The notes under the pieces: generated by a model
What the model was told of the DNA's origin: nothing
The model's input: the letters and a program-made list of their open reading frames with translations, nothing else
Databases searched by the model: none
Position numbers and translations under genes: made by a program
Part shown: piece after piece, positions 19,427 through 30,092 of the stretch
Layout of the letters: each line of letters opens with the position of its first letter
Numbering within the stretch: the first letter of the stretch is position 1
Origin: Sphingomonadales bacterium
GTDB lineage: Bacteria; Pseudomonadota; Alphaproteobacteria; Sphingomonadales; Sphingomonadaceae
Assembly: GCA_016721875.1 (NCBI GenBank)
Contig: JADKHG010000013.1
Span: 32,248-96,247, forward strand
Reading direction: 5' to 3'
DNA: 64,000 nt

Positions 19427-20638
19427 TTAGTAAAGCAGATAAGGCTTTCGTGCTTCGATCCAGGCAGCTTCGTCTGGAAGCGTCAGAGCATCCAGATCGG
19501 CAGGTGTTGATTCCGGGTCATCCACCCATTCGCGCAACAACGGACCGCCGTTGATTACATCAATCGCAAGCACATCGTCGGTATATTCATATTTGAACTC
19601 AAGCCCGCGCCAGATTGGATATTCCGGGTACAGCAGACGAATCGCCTTGAAGGCCAGTGCCTGCAACCGCCACGGCTTGAATGCCTCATGGTCATAGGCC
19701 GCGCCCTCGGCATGGATATGGACGCCATGACAGGCTGTGCCCGCATGTTTGTGAAAAGTGGGCTCAAACCAGATTTCGCGCAGCGTACAGCCGTCCAGCC
19801 ATTGCGGTGCAAACGCCCGCATTTTGGCAATCACAGCGCGGGCATCAATGTCGGGCGCGCCAAAGATTTCGAGCGGGCGGGTCGTCCCCCTACCCTCGCT
19901 GAGCGTCGCACCTTCGAGCATGACAGTCCCGGCATAGGCGCGTGCCATATTCAAATTGGGCGCATTGGGGCTGGGGTTAATCCAGACGCGGTCATCAAGC
20001 GGCCAGCCATATCCGGGCGCGGCATCGGGCGCATAGCTCGACATTTCGATAACGCGGTAGTCAACATCGAGTTTATAATGGTCGACAAACCAGTGACCGA
20101 GTTCACCCAAGGTCAGCCCATGGCGCATAGGTATTGGACCTGCCCCGACAAAACTCTCCCATCCTTCACGCAATGTGAGCCCCTCGACCGGGCGGCCGGC
20201 AGGATTGGGACGGTCCAGCACCCAAACCGATTTGCCATGCTTGGCGGCTTCTTCGAGCACATAGAGCAAGGTGGTAATGAAGGTGTAGATGCGGCAGCCC
20301 AAATCCTGCAGATCGACCAGCACAACATCGAAAGCGCTCATCATCTGTCCCGAGGGACGGCGCACCTCGCCATAAAGGCTGAACATCGGGATGTTGTAGA
20401 TGGGGTCAGTGAAATCTTCCGACTCCACCATATTATCCTGCTTGTCGCCCCTTATCCCGTGCTGTGGTCCAAAGGCGGCTGAGATGTTCAGATCACCCAA
20501 CGCAACGAGCGCATCAAGCGAATGGGTCAGATCTGCGGTCACCGATGCCGGATGCGCAACCAACGCAACGCGTTTTCCCAACAGCGGCTTGCGCAGTTCC
20601 GCGTCTGCCAACAGGCGATCAATTCCAAATGCAATCAT
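19427..20638 (-). CDS. namZ: DUF1343 protein, NamZ-like exo-beta-N-acetylmuramidase
   Basis: The 403-residue protein matches the DUF1343 family from end to end: GIDRLLAD, GKRVALVAHPASVT, FGPQHGIRGDKQDN, SLYGEVRRPS, VVLVDLQDLGCRIYTFITT, VLDRPNPAGR and ISPSPN-like NPSPNAPNL. The characterised member, Bacillus NamZ, removes terminal MurNAc from peptidoglycan fragments. No signal peptide is evident, so it may be cytoplasmic, as a recycling enzyme would be. The ATG at 20638 overlaps the stop of the DOMON-like gene (ATGA), which argues against the longer upstream frame. The link to MurNAc salvage is strengthened by amgK and murU at 45-46.8 kb. Confidence 0.85.
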   Translation of the reverse strand: MIAFGIDRLLADAELRKPLLGKRVALVAHPASVTADLTHSLDALVALGDLNISAAFGPQHGIRGDKQDNMVESEDFTDPIYNIPMFSLYGEVRRPSGQMMSAFDVVLVDLQDLGCRIYTFITTLLYVLEEAAKHGKSVWVLDRPNPAGRPVEGLTLREGWESFVGAGPIPMRHGLTLGELGHWFVDHYKLDVDYRVIEMSSYAPDAAPGYGWPLDDRVWINPSPNAPNLNMARAYAGTVMLEGATLSEGRGTTRPLEIFGAPDIDARAVIAKMRAFAPQWLDGCTLREIWFEPTFHKHAGTACHGVHIHAEGAAYDHEAFKPWRLQALAFKAIRLLYPEYPIWRGLEFKYEYTDDVLAIDVINGGPLLREWVDDPESTPADLDALTLPDEAAWIEARKPYLLY

Positions 20639-21186
20639 GGTCGCGCTGGTGCCGTAACTGACAGAACAAAGCAATCGGGATGATGAAAATCCGGCTTCTC
20701 AATCGCATGTTTCACGGCCCAATAGCCCAGCTTTCCATCGCTTGATTCGATAACAGCCGTCAGGTTTGCTTCAAGCGAGATCCCCACCCAATTTGGCGGC
20801 AGTGTCACGTTTGTCTCAACCGAAAACCAATAGTCCCCGAAATCCATATGAATCGCTGGCGCTTCCTCAATCGGCAAATTGCTAACGCAATTGCGGTAAT
20901 CGCTAAAATGATAAGCAGCCCAGCGCGATGAGGGTGAGAAATTAAACTCGATATATCCGGGTTTCCCTGCTCGGCGCACAAACAGCTCGAAACAGGTGGT
21001 TTTCCAAAGGTCATCGGTGCGTTCAGGAGGAGCATCATCGGGCAGAAATACATCCTCTGCCGCAATATCGACGATGTATTGCACCCAAAGGCCGCCTTCG
21101 TCGGTAGCCTCCACCCTGGCTTCAAACTGCCGTACGGCGCCGCGATCTGTTTCGCCAAATGGATGGAGCGTCATCATATTGTTCAT
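20635..21186 (-). CDS. DOMON-like domain protein
   Basis: Protein of 183 residues with a beta-sandwich pattern; TTCFELFVRRAGKPGYIEFNFSPSSRWAAYHFSDYR fits the DOMON-like family, a carbohydrate- or haem-binding sandwich. No signal peptide. The start is taken at 21186 because longer in-frame starts run into the divergent tyrS gene. It is translationally coupled by ATGA overlap to the NamZ-like gene, so a role in handling a sugar fragment is plausible but unproven. Confidence 0.7.
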   Translation of the reverse strand: MNNMMTLHPFGETDRGAVRQFEARVEATDEGGLWVQYIVDIAAEDVFLPDDAPPERTDDLWKTTCFELFVRRAGKPGYIEFNFSPSSRWAAYHFSDYRNCVSNLPIEEAPAIHMDFGDYWFSVETNVTLPPNWVGISLEANLTAVIESSDGKLGYWAVKHAIEKPDFHHPDCFVLSVTAPARP

Positions 21187-21216
21187 CGCTGCTACAACTG
21201 CTAGGCGCGACGCGCT

Positions 21217-22442
21217 ATGACAAGCTATAAATCCGATTTGCTGCGCCTTCTCGATGAACGAGGCTATATCCACCAGATGACCGACGCTGATGGGCTTGAT
21301 GCCCTTGCGCAAAAGCAGGTGGTGCCGGGTTATATCGGATTTGATGCGACGGCACCGTCGCTGCATGTCGGCAATCTGGTGTCGATCATGCTGCTACGCC
21401 GCTTGCAACAGGCCGGGCACAAACCGGTGGTGGTGATGGGGGTGGCACGACGCGCATTGGCGATCCAACCGGCAAGGATGAAGTGCGTAAAATGCTCAGC
21501 GACGATGCGATTGAAGCCAACATTGCTTCAATCCGCCGCGCCTTCGAACAATTTTTGACCTTCGGCGATGGCCCGACCGACGCAGTCATGGTCAACAACC
21601 ATGATTGGCTGGGCAAGATTGGCTATATCGAAATGCTGCAAAAGGTCGGCACGCATTTCACTGTCAACCGCATGCTGAGTTTTGATTCGGTCAAATTGCG
21701 GCTGGAACGCGAACAGCCGATGACCTTCCTCGAATTTAACTACATGATCCTGCAAGGCTATGACTTCCGCCATCTGAGCGATACCATGGGCGTTCGCCTG
21801 CAAATGGGCGGGTCAGACCAATGGGGCAATATCGTCAACGGTGTCGAACTGTCGCGCCGCATGGATGGGGTCGAGGTTTTTGGCCTGACCACGCCATTGA
21901 TCACCAAGGCTGATGGCAGCAAGATGGGTAAATCTGTGTCGGGTGCGATTTGGCTGAATGCTGATGCGCTCAATCCCTATGATTATTGGCAATTCTGGCG
22001 GAACACGCAGGATGCCGATGTCGGAAAGTTTCTGCGGTTGTTCACTGATATCGATCTTGCTGAAATCGAAAGACTCGAGGGATTGCAGGGCGCGGATATC
22101 AACGAGGCGAAGAAAGTTCTCGCCGATGCCGCAACGACGATGGCGCATGGCGAACAGGCAGCGGTTGATGCCGCCGAAACCGCGCGCAAAACCTTTGAGC
22201 AAGGCGGCGCTGGCGATCAATTGCCCACGCACACATCAAATGGGCCGATTGCACTCTTGGACGCCATGCTGGCACTCGGACTTGTTGCCTCAAAAGGTGA
22301 GGCACGGCGTTTGATTGCAGGCGGTGGAGCGCGCATTGATGGGGTCGCAGTGGATAGCGATGCGGTTATCATTGAACCTGCGGGCCAACCTGTTCGGCTA
22401 TCGGCAGGTAAAAAGAAACATGGCCTGCTGCACTTTGGCTAA
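21217..22442 (+). CDS. tyrS: Tyrosyl-tRNA synthetase (frameshifted)
   Basis: Class I synthetase charging tRNA-Tyr. The HIGH-type motif is SLHVGNL, the tyrosine-recognition helix YDFRHLSDTMGVRLQMGGSDQWGN, the KMSKS-type motif KADGSKMGKS, and a C-terminal S4 RNA-binding domain (LVASKGEARRLIAGGGARIDG). The frame breaks at 21438-21442, a run of five G where six would restore VVVMGGGTTRIGDPTGKDEVR. As an essential single-copy gene it is very unlikely to be truly broken. Full length would be about 408 residues. Confidence 0.95.
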
Positions 22443-22531
22443 TACGCTCGTTCGGGTGATTTACCAAATATTTGTAAAAGTCTGTCAAAAGCGAAAATGC
22501 GATCCCTTATGGGTAAAGGACAGGCTTGTTT

Positions 22532-22855
22532 ATGGCGCAAAATGCCGCTGAACCGATTTATGATATGCGCCGCGCTGCAAGGCACCGCGCGGATTATGCG
22601 ACGATTGCGGAAAGCCGTCGGCATGGGGACAATCGCATCCACATTTCGAATATCTCGGCGCATGGCTTCATGATCGACAATAATGAAGTTTTCGAACATG
22701 GCGACCGCATCGAAATGCGCCTGCCGGTGGTCGGCCGTATTGATGCGCACCTGATCTGGACTGTGGATGGTCGCGCGGGATTCCAGTTCGAACGCGTCAT
22801 CCGTCTGCCCGATTTTCTGGCCCTGATCGACGCTGTGGGCGCTAAGCTGCGCTAA
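22532..22855 (+). CDS. PilZ domain protein
   Basis: Single-domain protein of 107 residues. The c-di-GMP contacts are present: RRAARHR (RxxxR) and NISAHGF ([D/N]xSxxG), followed by the beta-barrel strands GDRIEMRLPVVGRIDAHLIW. It probably binds c-di-GMP in the cytoplasm and signals to a partner. AAAGGA lies about 11 bases before the ATG. The stop overlaps the recG stop by four bases. Confidence 0.85.
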   Translation: MAQNAAEPIYDMRRAARHRADYATIAESRRHGDNRIHISNISAHGFMIDNNEVFEHGDRIEMRLPVVGRIDAHLIWTVDGRAGFQFERVIRLPDFLALIDAVGAKLR

Positions 22856-24912
22856 CCGCCCCTGAGCGTCGCCACACCAGCGTCGCGCTCAAACAAATAT
22901 AACGCAATTCTTGCCGCTGAACCGCGCGGGCTATCGAGCCCGCCGTCGCGTTCCAACAACAGGCGCGCATCAGCAGACGCGGCTCCGATTAGCTCGCGCA
23001 CCTGTTCGTTGGTTGCAACGCGGAAGGGCGTTTCGCCCGATTGCCGCGTCCCCAGTAATTCGCCAGCACCGCGCAACTTCAAATCCTCTTCGGCAATACG
23101 GAATCCATCATTGGTTTCACGCATCAGCGCCAGTCGCGCGCGCGCAGTTTCGCTGACGCTTTCGCCGCGCACCAATATACAAACTGATTGTTCGGTGCCC
23201 CTTCCCACTCGTCCGCGCAACTGATGCAATTGTGCTAAGCCAAAGCGGTCAGCAGCCTCGATAATCATCAAGCTGGCATTAGGGACATCGACCCCGACTT
23301 CGATCACCGTGGTCGCTACAAGCAACCGCGTCTTTCCGCTGGAAAAGGCCTCCATCACGGCATCTTTTTCAGGCCCCTTCATCCTTCCGTGGATCACAGC
23401 CACTTGATCGCCAAAGCGAAGCTTCAGTTCGGCGGCGCGTTGCTCGGCGGCCGCCAAATCGCTGACTTCGCTTTCTTCGACCAGCGGACAAACCCAATAA
23501 GCTTGCTTGCCGCTCGCCAGATGACGGGCAACGCCATCGATCAATTCGGGCAGCCGGCCTTGTGACAACACCCTTGTGTCCACTGGCGTTCGCCCCGGAG
23601 GCATTTCGTCGATCTGCGACACGTCCATTTCGCCATAGGCCGCAAGGGCCAGGGTTCGTGGAATAGGCGTCGCGGTCATCACCAACAGGTGCGGAACGCC
23701 ACTGCCCTTTTTTGACAGCATCAACCGTTGCGACACGCCAAAGCGGTGCTGTTCATCAATAACCGCCAGCGCCAGTGCCTTATAGGTCACTGCCTCTTGA
23801 AAAATAGCATGCGTGCCGACCAAGATGTCGATCGAACCATCCGCCAGACCCATCAGCACCGATTCGCGCACTCGGCCTTTGTCACGTCCGGTGAGGATCG
23901 CAACGTTGACCGGCAATCCAGAGAGAGAGGCTTGTAGATTGGCGAAATGTTGGCGCGCCAAAATTTCGGTCGGGGCGAGCAAAGCGCCCTGAAATCCGGC
24001 CTCTACTGCGCGCAATAAAGCGTACAATGCGACCATGGTTTTCCCCGACCCAACATCGCCCTGCAAGAGGCGCAGCATCGGGCGGGGCTGGATCAAATCG
24101 CCCTCAATCTCGCCAATCACCCTTTTCTGAGCGCCAGTAAGATCAAAAGGCATCCGCAACTGGCCGGTAAGCCGCCCATCGCCCTGCACCGGCGTGCCGC
24201 GCCTTTTGTCCATCGCCGCGCGCACGAGTCGCATCGCCAACTGATTTGCGAACAATTCATCATAGGCGAGCCGATCCCGGACCTCCGCACTGTCTTTGCA
24301 GTGTACAGCCGACAGTGCCTCGCGCCATCCCAACCATTTACGCTGTTCGAGCAAGCTTGGTTCGATCCATTCGGGCAATTCGGGTAGCCGCTCGACCGCC
24401 TGCACCACCAATTGCCCCAACCGGCCATTGGTCAAACCTTCGGACAAAGGATAGACCGGTTCGATGGCCGCCGGCGCATGGCCATGCCCGGGTTCGGCAA
24501 CATGGTCAGGATGCACGATTTGCAACGTGTCGCCATAGCGTTCGAGCTTTCCCGAAACGATCCGGGTTGCGCCCATTGGCAATTGTTTACGCGCCCATGC
24601 CCCGTTGCGCCCGAAATAGGTCAGGGCAACATATTGCCCCTCTGTATCGGCTCCATAAATCCGCGTTGGTGCCCGCGCGCTGCCACCGCTGCGTTGATCG
24701 ACAATGGTCAGGGTAACGATGATATTCTGACCTACATCGGCCTCATCAACCCGCGAAACCGTTTTGCGATAGGTCCAGTTAGCCGGGAAATGATAGGCAA
24801 GATCCTTGACCCGCTCCAGCCCCAAACGGTCGAGCGGCTTGGCCAGACCCGGCCCGACGCCCTTTAGCGACGACACTTCGGCAAATAACGGATTGAGAAT
24901 ATCGGGCCGCAT
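22852..24912 (-). CDS. recG: ATP-dependent DNA helicase RecG
   Basis: Fork-remodelling SF2 helicase acting at stalled replication forks and Holliday junctions. The 686-residue protein has the N-terminal wedge OB domain, Walker A LLQGDVGSGKT, the DEQH box (AVIDEQHRFG), motif III TATPIPRTLALAAYG and motif VI QLRGRVGRG. I used the ATG at 24912 (MRPDILNPLF), where the family normally begins, rather than an upstream start that would overlap sdhE. It diverges from sdhE. Confidence 0.95.
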   Translation of the reverse strand: MRPDILNPLFAEVSSLKGVGPGLAKPLDRLGLERVKDLAYHFPANWTYRKTVSRVDEADVGQNIIVTLTIVDQRSGGSARAPTRIYGADTEGQYVALTYFGRNGAWARKQLPMGATRIVSGKLERYGDTLQIVHPDHVAEPGHGHAPAAIEPVYPLSEGLTNGRLGQLVVQAVERLPELPEWIEPSLLEQRKWLGWREALSAVHCKDSAEVRDRLAYDELFANQLAMRLVRAAMDKRRGTPVQGDGRLTGQLRMPFDLTGAQKRVIGEIEGDLIQPRPMLRLLQGDVGSGKTMVALYALLRAVEAGFQGALLAPTEILARQHFANLQASLSGLPVNVAILTGRDKGRVRESVLMGLADGSIDILVGTHAIFQEAVTYKALALAVIDEQHRFGVSQRLMLSKKGSGVPHLLVMTATPIPRTLALAAYGEMDVSQIDEMPPGRTPVDTRVLSQGRLPELIDGVARHLASGKQAYWVCPLVEESEVSDLAAAEQRAAELKLRFGDQVAVIHGRMKGPEKDAVMEAFSSGKTRLLVATTVIEVGVDVPNASLMIIEAADRFGLAQLHQLRGRVGRGTEQSVCILVRGESVSETARARLALMRETNDGFRIAEEDLKLRGAGELLGTRQSGETPFRVATNEQVRELIGAASADARLLLERDGGLDSPRGSAARIALYLFERDAGVATLRGG

Positions 24913-24972
24913 GACTAGGGCCGTTATAGCGCGGCATGTCCGCTTATCCACGATATTCGAAAAGCTCAGTTT

Positions 24973-25257
24973 ATGGATCGCGAAGCCTATTTGCGCAAAT
25001 TGCACTTTCGTGCGCACCACCGTGGCACACGCGAAGCCGACGCCATTGTCGGCGGCTTCTTTGATGTTGCGCATAAACGATGGGGCGAAGCCGATTTCGC
25101 CTGGTTTGAAGCTCTACTTGAGGAGCAGGATGTCGATATCATGGGTTGGGCATTGGGAACGATCCCGATTCCGGAACAATGGCTTGGACCGATGATGTCA
25201 GAAATGGCGAAGCTGGATTTTGTGAAATTACCGGCCGGACTCACGTCTGCCGATTGA
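24973..25257 (+). CDS. sdhE: Succinate dehydrogenase assembly factor SdhE (DUF339)
   Basis: Small cytoplasmic protein that helps attach FAD to SdhA. The 94-residue length is normal, and the RGTREAD motif, which matches the family RGxxE signature, is visible near residues 18-24; the rest (LEEQDVDIMGWALG) also fits. The mfd start (TTG at 25254) overlaps its stop, so the two are cotranscribed. No sdh genes lie in the window. Confidence 0.9.
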   Translation: MDREAYLRKLHFRAHHRGTREADAIVGGFFDVAHKRWGEADFAWFEALLEEQDVDIMGWALGTIPIPEQWLGPMMSEMAKLDFVKLPAGLTSAD

Positions 25258-28200
25258 ACGCCAAAGTGCCCGACCTTCAACAGATCATCAAAGCGCAGCG
25301 ATCGCTGACGCTGTCTTCGATACCGGCGGGTTTCGAACCATTGCTGCTCGCCGACCTTGCGCGCGCGGCCAAGCGGCGGACGGTGTTCATTGCGTCCGAT
25401 GATACAGCGCTGCGCGCGCTCGCCGATACCATACCTTTTTTCGCACCGGAGCTGGAAATCCTGCAATTCCCGTCGTGGGATTGCCTCCCCTACGACCGGG
25501 CTTCGCCGTCGGTTCCAATAACCAGCCAGCGTATGGCGACGCTCAATGCCCTGCAGAAACCGGGGCAAGGCAAGCAATTGCTGCTGACGACAATCGGTGC
25601 GGTACTACAACGTGTCATCACCCCGTTCCGCATCCGTCAGACCGGCGCGATGCTCGCTTCTGGCGTATCGATCAGCCGCGAAAAGCTCGCCGCACTGTTG
25701 CAAGCCAATGGCTATTTCCGCGTCGATACTGTTGCCGAGGCAGGCGAATATGCGATACGCGGCAGTCTTGTCGATTTAATGCCCGCAGGAAGCGAAAGCG
25801 GGTTGAGGCTCGATTTTTTCGGCGACGAGATTGAAACAATCCGCGTTTTCGATCCTCACCATCAGCGCAGCGCAGGCACGATCAAGGAGTTCGGGCTGCT
25901 GCCTGCGGTCGAGACACTGATGGACGAAGACGCCATCCGCCGTTTTCGCACCAACTATCGCGAATTGCATGGCACTACCGCGACCGGTGATCCGCTCTAT
26001 CAGGCGGTGTCAGACGGTAGGCGCTTGTCAGGGATGGATCACTGGCTGCCTCTTTTCGAGGAGCGGCTGGCGACGCTGTTCGACCATGTTGGCGATGATG
26101 CCTTGATTCTGCGCGATGCGGGTACGGTCGCCGCAGCCGAGCAGCGGTACGATTCGATCATCGACTATCACGCCAATCGGGAAAAAGCGCAGACCAGCGA
26201 GCCCGGCAGTTATCGCCCGCTGGCGCCAGATGCGCTTTATCTGACTGCGGATGAACTGGAGCAACATTTCGCCGACAGCGCCGCGCATCTTGTCACGCCT
26301 TTTGCTGCGCCAGTTTCGGACAATATAGTCGATTTTGGCATATCCGCGGGCCGCGACTTTGCACCCGAACGCGCACGCAAAGACAATGTCTATGAGGCTG
26401 TTGGTAAGTATCTGAAAGCCGAAATCAAGGCCGGTCGCAAAGCCGTAATCGCCAGCTATTCGGCTGGCGCGCGCGACCGGTTACACGGTCTTCTTGCCGA
26501 TCATGGTGCACCAAAACTGACCTTTGTCGAGGGATGGCAACAGGCGCTGGGCACTGCAGCCTCTGGCAAGGCCGCAATGGTCGTGCTGCCGCTCGACCAC
26601 GGCTTCGCCTCTCCCGATGTCGTCGTGCTGTCCGAACAGGATATATTGGGCGACCGCCTTGTCCGTCGTCGCCGATCGAAGAAAAGTGCGGAAGCCTTTC
26701 TCGCCGAAATGGCAGTGCTTCAGGTGGGCGATTATGTCGTCCATATCGAACATGGCATTGGCCGCTATGAAGGCTTGGCCTCTATCCCCGTTGGCCAAAG
26801 CCCGCACGACTGTGTGTCCTTGTCCTATGCGGGTGGCGACAAGCTGTATGTACCGGTTGAAAATATCGACGTGCTGTCGCGCTATGGCGCGAATGACGGC
26901 AATGTCACGCTTGATCGTCTGGGTGGCGAAGCATGGCAACGGCGCAAAGCGAAGCTGAAGGAACGCATTACTGCAATTGCGCATGAATTGATCCGGACAG
27001 CCGCCGAACGCGCTTTGCGACCCGGTGTAACGATGGAGCTCGATTCACACGCATACGCTGCCTTTGCCGACCGGTTCCCCTATGCCGAAACCGAGGATCA
27101 GGAACGCGTCATTGCCGAAGTGCTGGAAGATCTTGCAAGTGGCCAGCCGATGGACCGACTGGTTTGCGGTGATGTTGGATTTGGCAAAACCGAGGTTGCA
27201 ATGCGCGCGGCCTTTGCTGCGGCAATGACCGGCCATCAGGTTGCGGTGATCGCACCAACGACCTTGCTCGCGCGCCAACATTATACCAATTTCACCGAAC
27301 GCTTTGCCGATACGCCATTGAAGGTCGGGCGGCTGTCGCGGCTTGTCCCTGCTGGTGAAGCAACGAAGACGCGGGACGGATTGGCAGACGGAACTGTCGA
27401 CATCGTCGTCGGCACGCATGCAGTGCTCGCCAAATCGCTGAAATTCAAACGTCTCGGGCTGGTGGTGGTCGACGAGGAACAGCGCTTTGGTGTGACTCAC
27501 AAGGAGCAGTTGAAGGCGCTGAAAAGCGACGTTCACATGCTGACGCTGACGGCAACACCCATTCCGCGCACGCTGCAAATGGCGATGTCGGGGTTGCGCG
27601 ACCTATCAGTAATCCAGACGCCTCCAGTCGACCGGTTAGCGGTCAGAACCTATGTGATGCCGTGGGACGAAGTTGTGGTCCGCGAAGCATTGCTGCGCGA
27701 ACATTATCGCGGCGGGCAGAGCTTTTCGTCGCTCCACGCATCGCCGATTTGCCCGAAATCGAGGACTATCTGCGCGAACAAGTGCCCGAAGTAAAATTCG
27801 TCACCGCGCATGGCCAGATGGGTGCGGGCGAAATCGAAGAGCGGATGAGCGCCTTTTACGACAAACGCTATGATGTGCTGCTATCGACCACCATTGTCGA
27901 AAGCGGACTCGATATTCCTAGCGCCAACACATTGATCATCCACCGTGCTGATCGGTTCGGGCTGGCGCAACTTTACCAATTGCGCGGGCGCGTGGGTCGC
28001 TCAAAGACTCGGGCTTATGCTTATCTGACATCGCCTGAGGACCGCTTGCTGGGCGAAGCGGCGGAGAAGCGACTGAAGGTCTTGTCCGATCTCGACAGTC
28101 TTGGTGCGGGCTTCCAGCTCGCCAGCCATGACTTGGATATTCGCGGTGCCGGTAATCTCGTGGGCGATGAACAATCCGGGCATATCCGTGAGGTCGGTTT

Positions 28201-28738
28201 CGAACTGTATCAGTCGATGCTTGAAGACGCGATCCTTGCGCTGCGCGCCGAAGCACATGGCCTTGCCAAACCCCGCGAAAGCTATAGCCCGCAGATCACT
28301 ATCGATGCGCCGATCATGATCCCTGATGATTATGTACCCGACCTCGCGGTCCGCATGGCGCTTTACCGCCGATTGAACGACCTCGAGGAAGCTGGCGACA
28401 TTGAAGGTTTTGCCGCCGAAATGACTGACCGCTTTGGTACGATCCCATCGCCCGCACAAAATTTGCTGCGGCTGATCGAAATAAAGCAGAATGCGCTGGT
28501 TGCAGGGGTTTCCAAGATCGAGGCAGGACCACGTGGGGCGCTGGTCAGTTTTCATCAGGACAGCCCACCCAATGTCCCGGGTCTGCTCGCCTATGTCGAG
28601 AAAATCGGTGCGACCGCCAAATTGCGGCCCGACAGCAAGCTGGTGATCACCCGCAACTGGCCCGACCCAGCGTCAAAACTCAATGGCTGTCTGCAATTGT
28701 CTAAGGGGCTTGCGGCACTGGCGCGCAAGGCGGTCTAA
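25254..28738 (+). CDS. mfd: Transcription-repair coupling factor Mfd (frameshifted)
   Basis: SF2 translocase that removes stalled RNA polymerase from damaged DNA and recruits UvrA. The N-terminal UvrB-like module, the RNA-polymerase-interaction region (GDYVVHIEHGIGRYEGL), Walker A CGDVGFGKT, DEEQ box (VVDEEQRFG), TATPIPRTLQMA, QLRGRVGRS and a C-terminal TRCF domain are all present. At 27723-27726 a TTTT run needs a fifth T; this restores GGQSFFVAPRIADLPEIE and a protein of about 1161 residues. The start is uncertain: TTG 25254 overlaps the sdhE stop, and GTG 25266 is possible. Confidence 0.93.
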
Positions 28739-30022
28739 CCGTTGAGCAGAGCAAAGCGTTCAAAGTCACTTGGCGACAATGGCTTCGACCTTAGGAATCC
28801 CTGGAAATAGTCACAGCCTTCTAGCCGCAGCATTTCCAATTCCTCTTCGCGCTCCACCCCTTCGGCAATGATCTTCAGTTCCAATGCCTTGGCCATTGCG
28901 ATGATGGCGCGCAGCACCACCCGGTCGCGTGAGGCGCCGGTAATTGCGGGTGTCATACCCTTGTCGAGCTTCAGATAATCGAGCGGGAGTGCGGACAAAT
29001 AGGACAGGACTCGAATAGCCTGTGCCGAAATCGTCAACCGCGATACGAATGCCCTGTGCACGCAATTTGTTGAGTTCGGCGGCAGCCAGATCAATATCGC
29101 GTACCAAGCTTTCTTCGGTCAATTCGAGCGTCAGCCGCTTGGCCGAAAATCCTGAATCGCGCAGTATCGCTGCCATGCGGTCGGCATAGCCTTCACCCAA
29201 TTCCTCAGCACCCAGATTGACCGCAAGTCGCAAATCGGCAAGTCCGCCCGTCCATCGCGAGGCAATGGACACTGCTTCCTGCTGGATCAGCGCCGACAAT
29301 TCCTCGCGCAAATCGCAACGATCGGCCGATGCAAACAACCGACCTGCACCGACTTCGCCTATTTCGGGATGATGCCAACGTGCGAGCGCCTCCGCACCTG
29401 ATAGCCTCCCCGATGCCACCTCAAATTGTGGCTGCAACAGGATGATGATCTCGCCTGAAGCAATCGCCGACCGCAGACCTTTGTCGAGTAAGGCAGCCTG
29501 TTGTGACCCTCCGCGAATCGCAGGCCCAGCAAAGGAATATTTTCGCCCTTTGCGCGAATAGGCTTGCGCCAGTGCTTCATGCGCACGCTGCAGCAGGTCT
29601 GCTCCGGATTCTGCTTCTCCTGCGATAGCGATGCCGACACGTGGGCTGATGTGCAATGGCGCGCTCATACCGCCAAGTTCATCGGACAACAGACTGACAA
29701 GCCGTCGAGCAGCGGCTTCCAACTCGGTGGCACTGTGCTCCCCGGCAACGGCAATCAGAAATTCGCGCCCCGGAAGGCGCGCCAAAACCGGTACGGTTGC
29801 CAGGCTTTCGCGGAAATAGGTCAATAGCCGGGCGCCGGTTTTGCGGATCACCACATCGCCTGTTTCACGGCCATAGCGTTCGTTGATATGTTTGAGGTCG
29901 CGTATTCCGACCAGGAACAATGTTACCGCTCCGTCGCGCCCCTGATCATATTGCGCCACAAATTCGCGCGCCTTGCGGGCGCTCGAAAGTTGCAGCGTAG
30001 GGGCGATAGTCACAATACTCAT
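28735..30022 (-). CDS. c-di-GMP phosphodiesterase, degenerate GGDEF + EAL (frameshifted)
   Basis: Two-domain signalling protein of about 428 residues, no membrane helix. The GGDEF site reads PGREF (RLPGREFLIAVAG), so diguanylate cyclase activity is unlikely. The EAL domain keeps its signature (SGAEALARWHHP), DDFGTGYS, KLDK and EGVE, so c-di-GMP hydrolysis is likely. The frame breaks near 29018, where one extra base in AGTCCTG separates DDFGTGYSS from LSYLSALPLDYLKLDK. The start at 30022 is preceded by AAGGGA; a longer start would overlap the divergent moaA promoter. Its stop overlaps the mfd stop. Confidence 0.87.
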
Positions 30023-30092
30023 CGATAGTCCCTTAACAGCAAAGTCTTTCGCAACCATTGCCAGCGGACAACAGGACCGATAGGTGTGGCTT

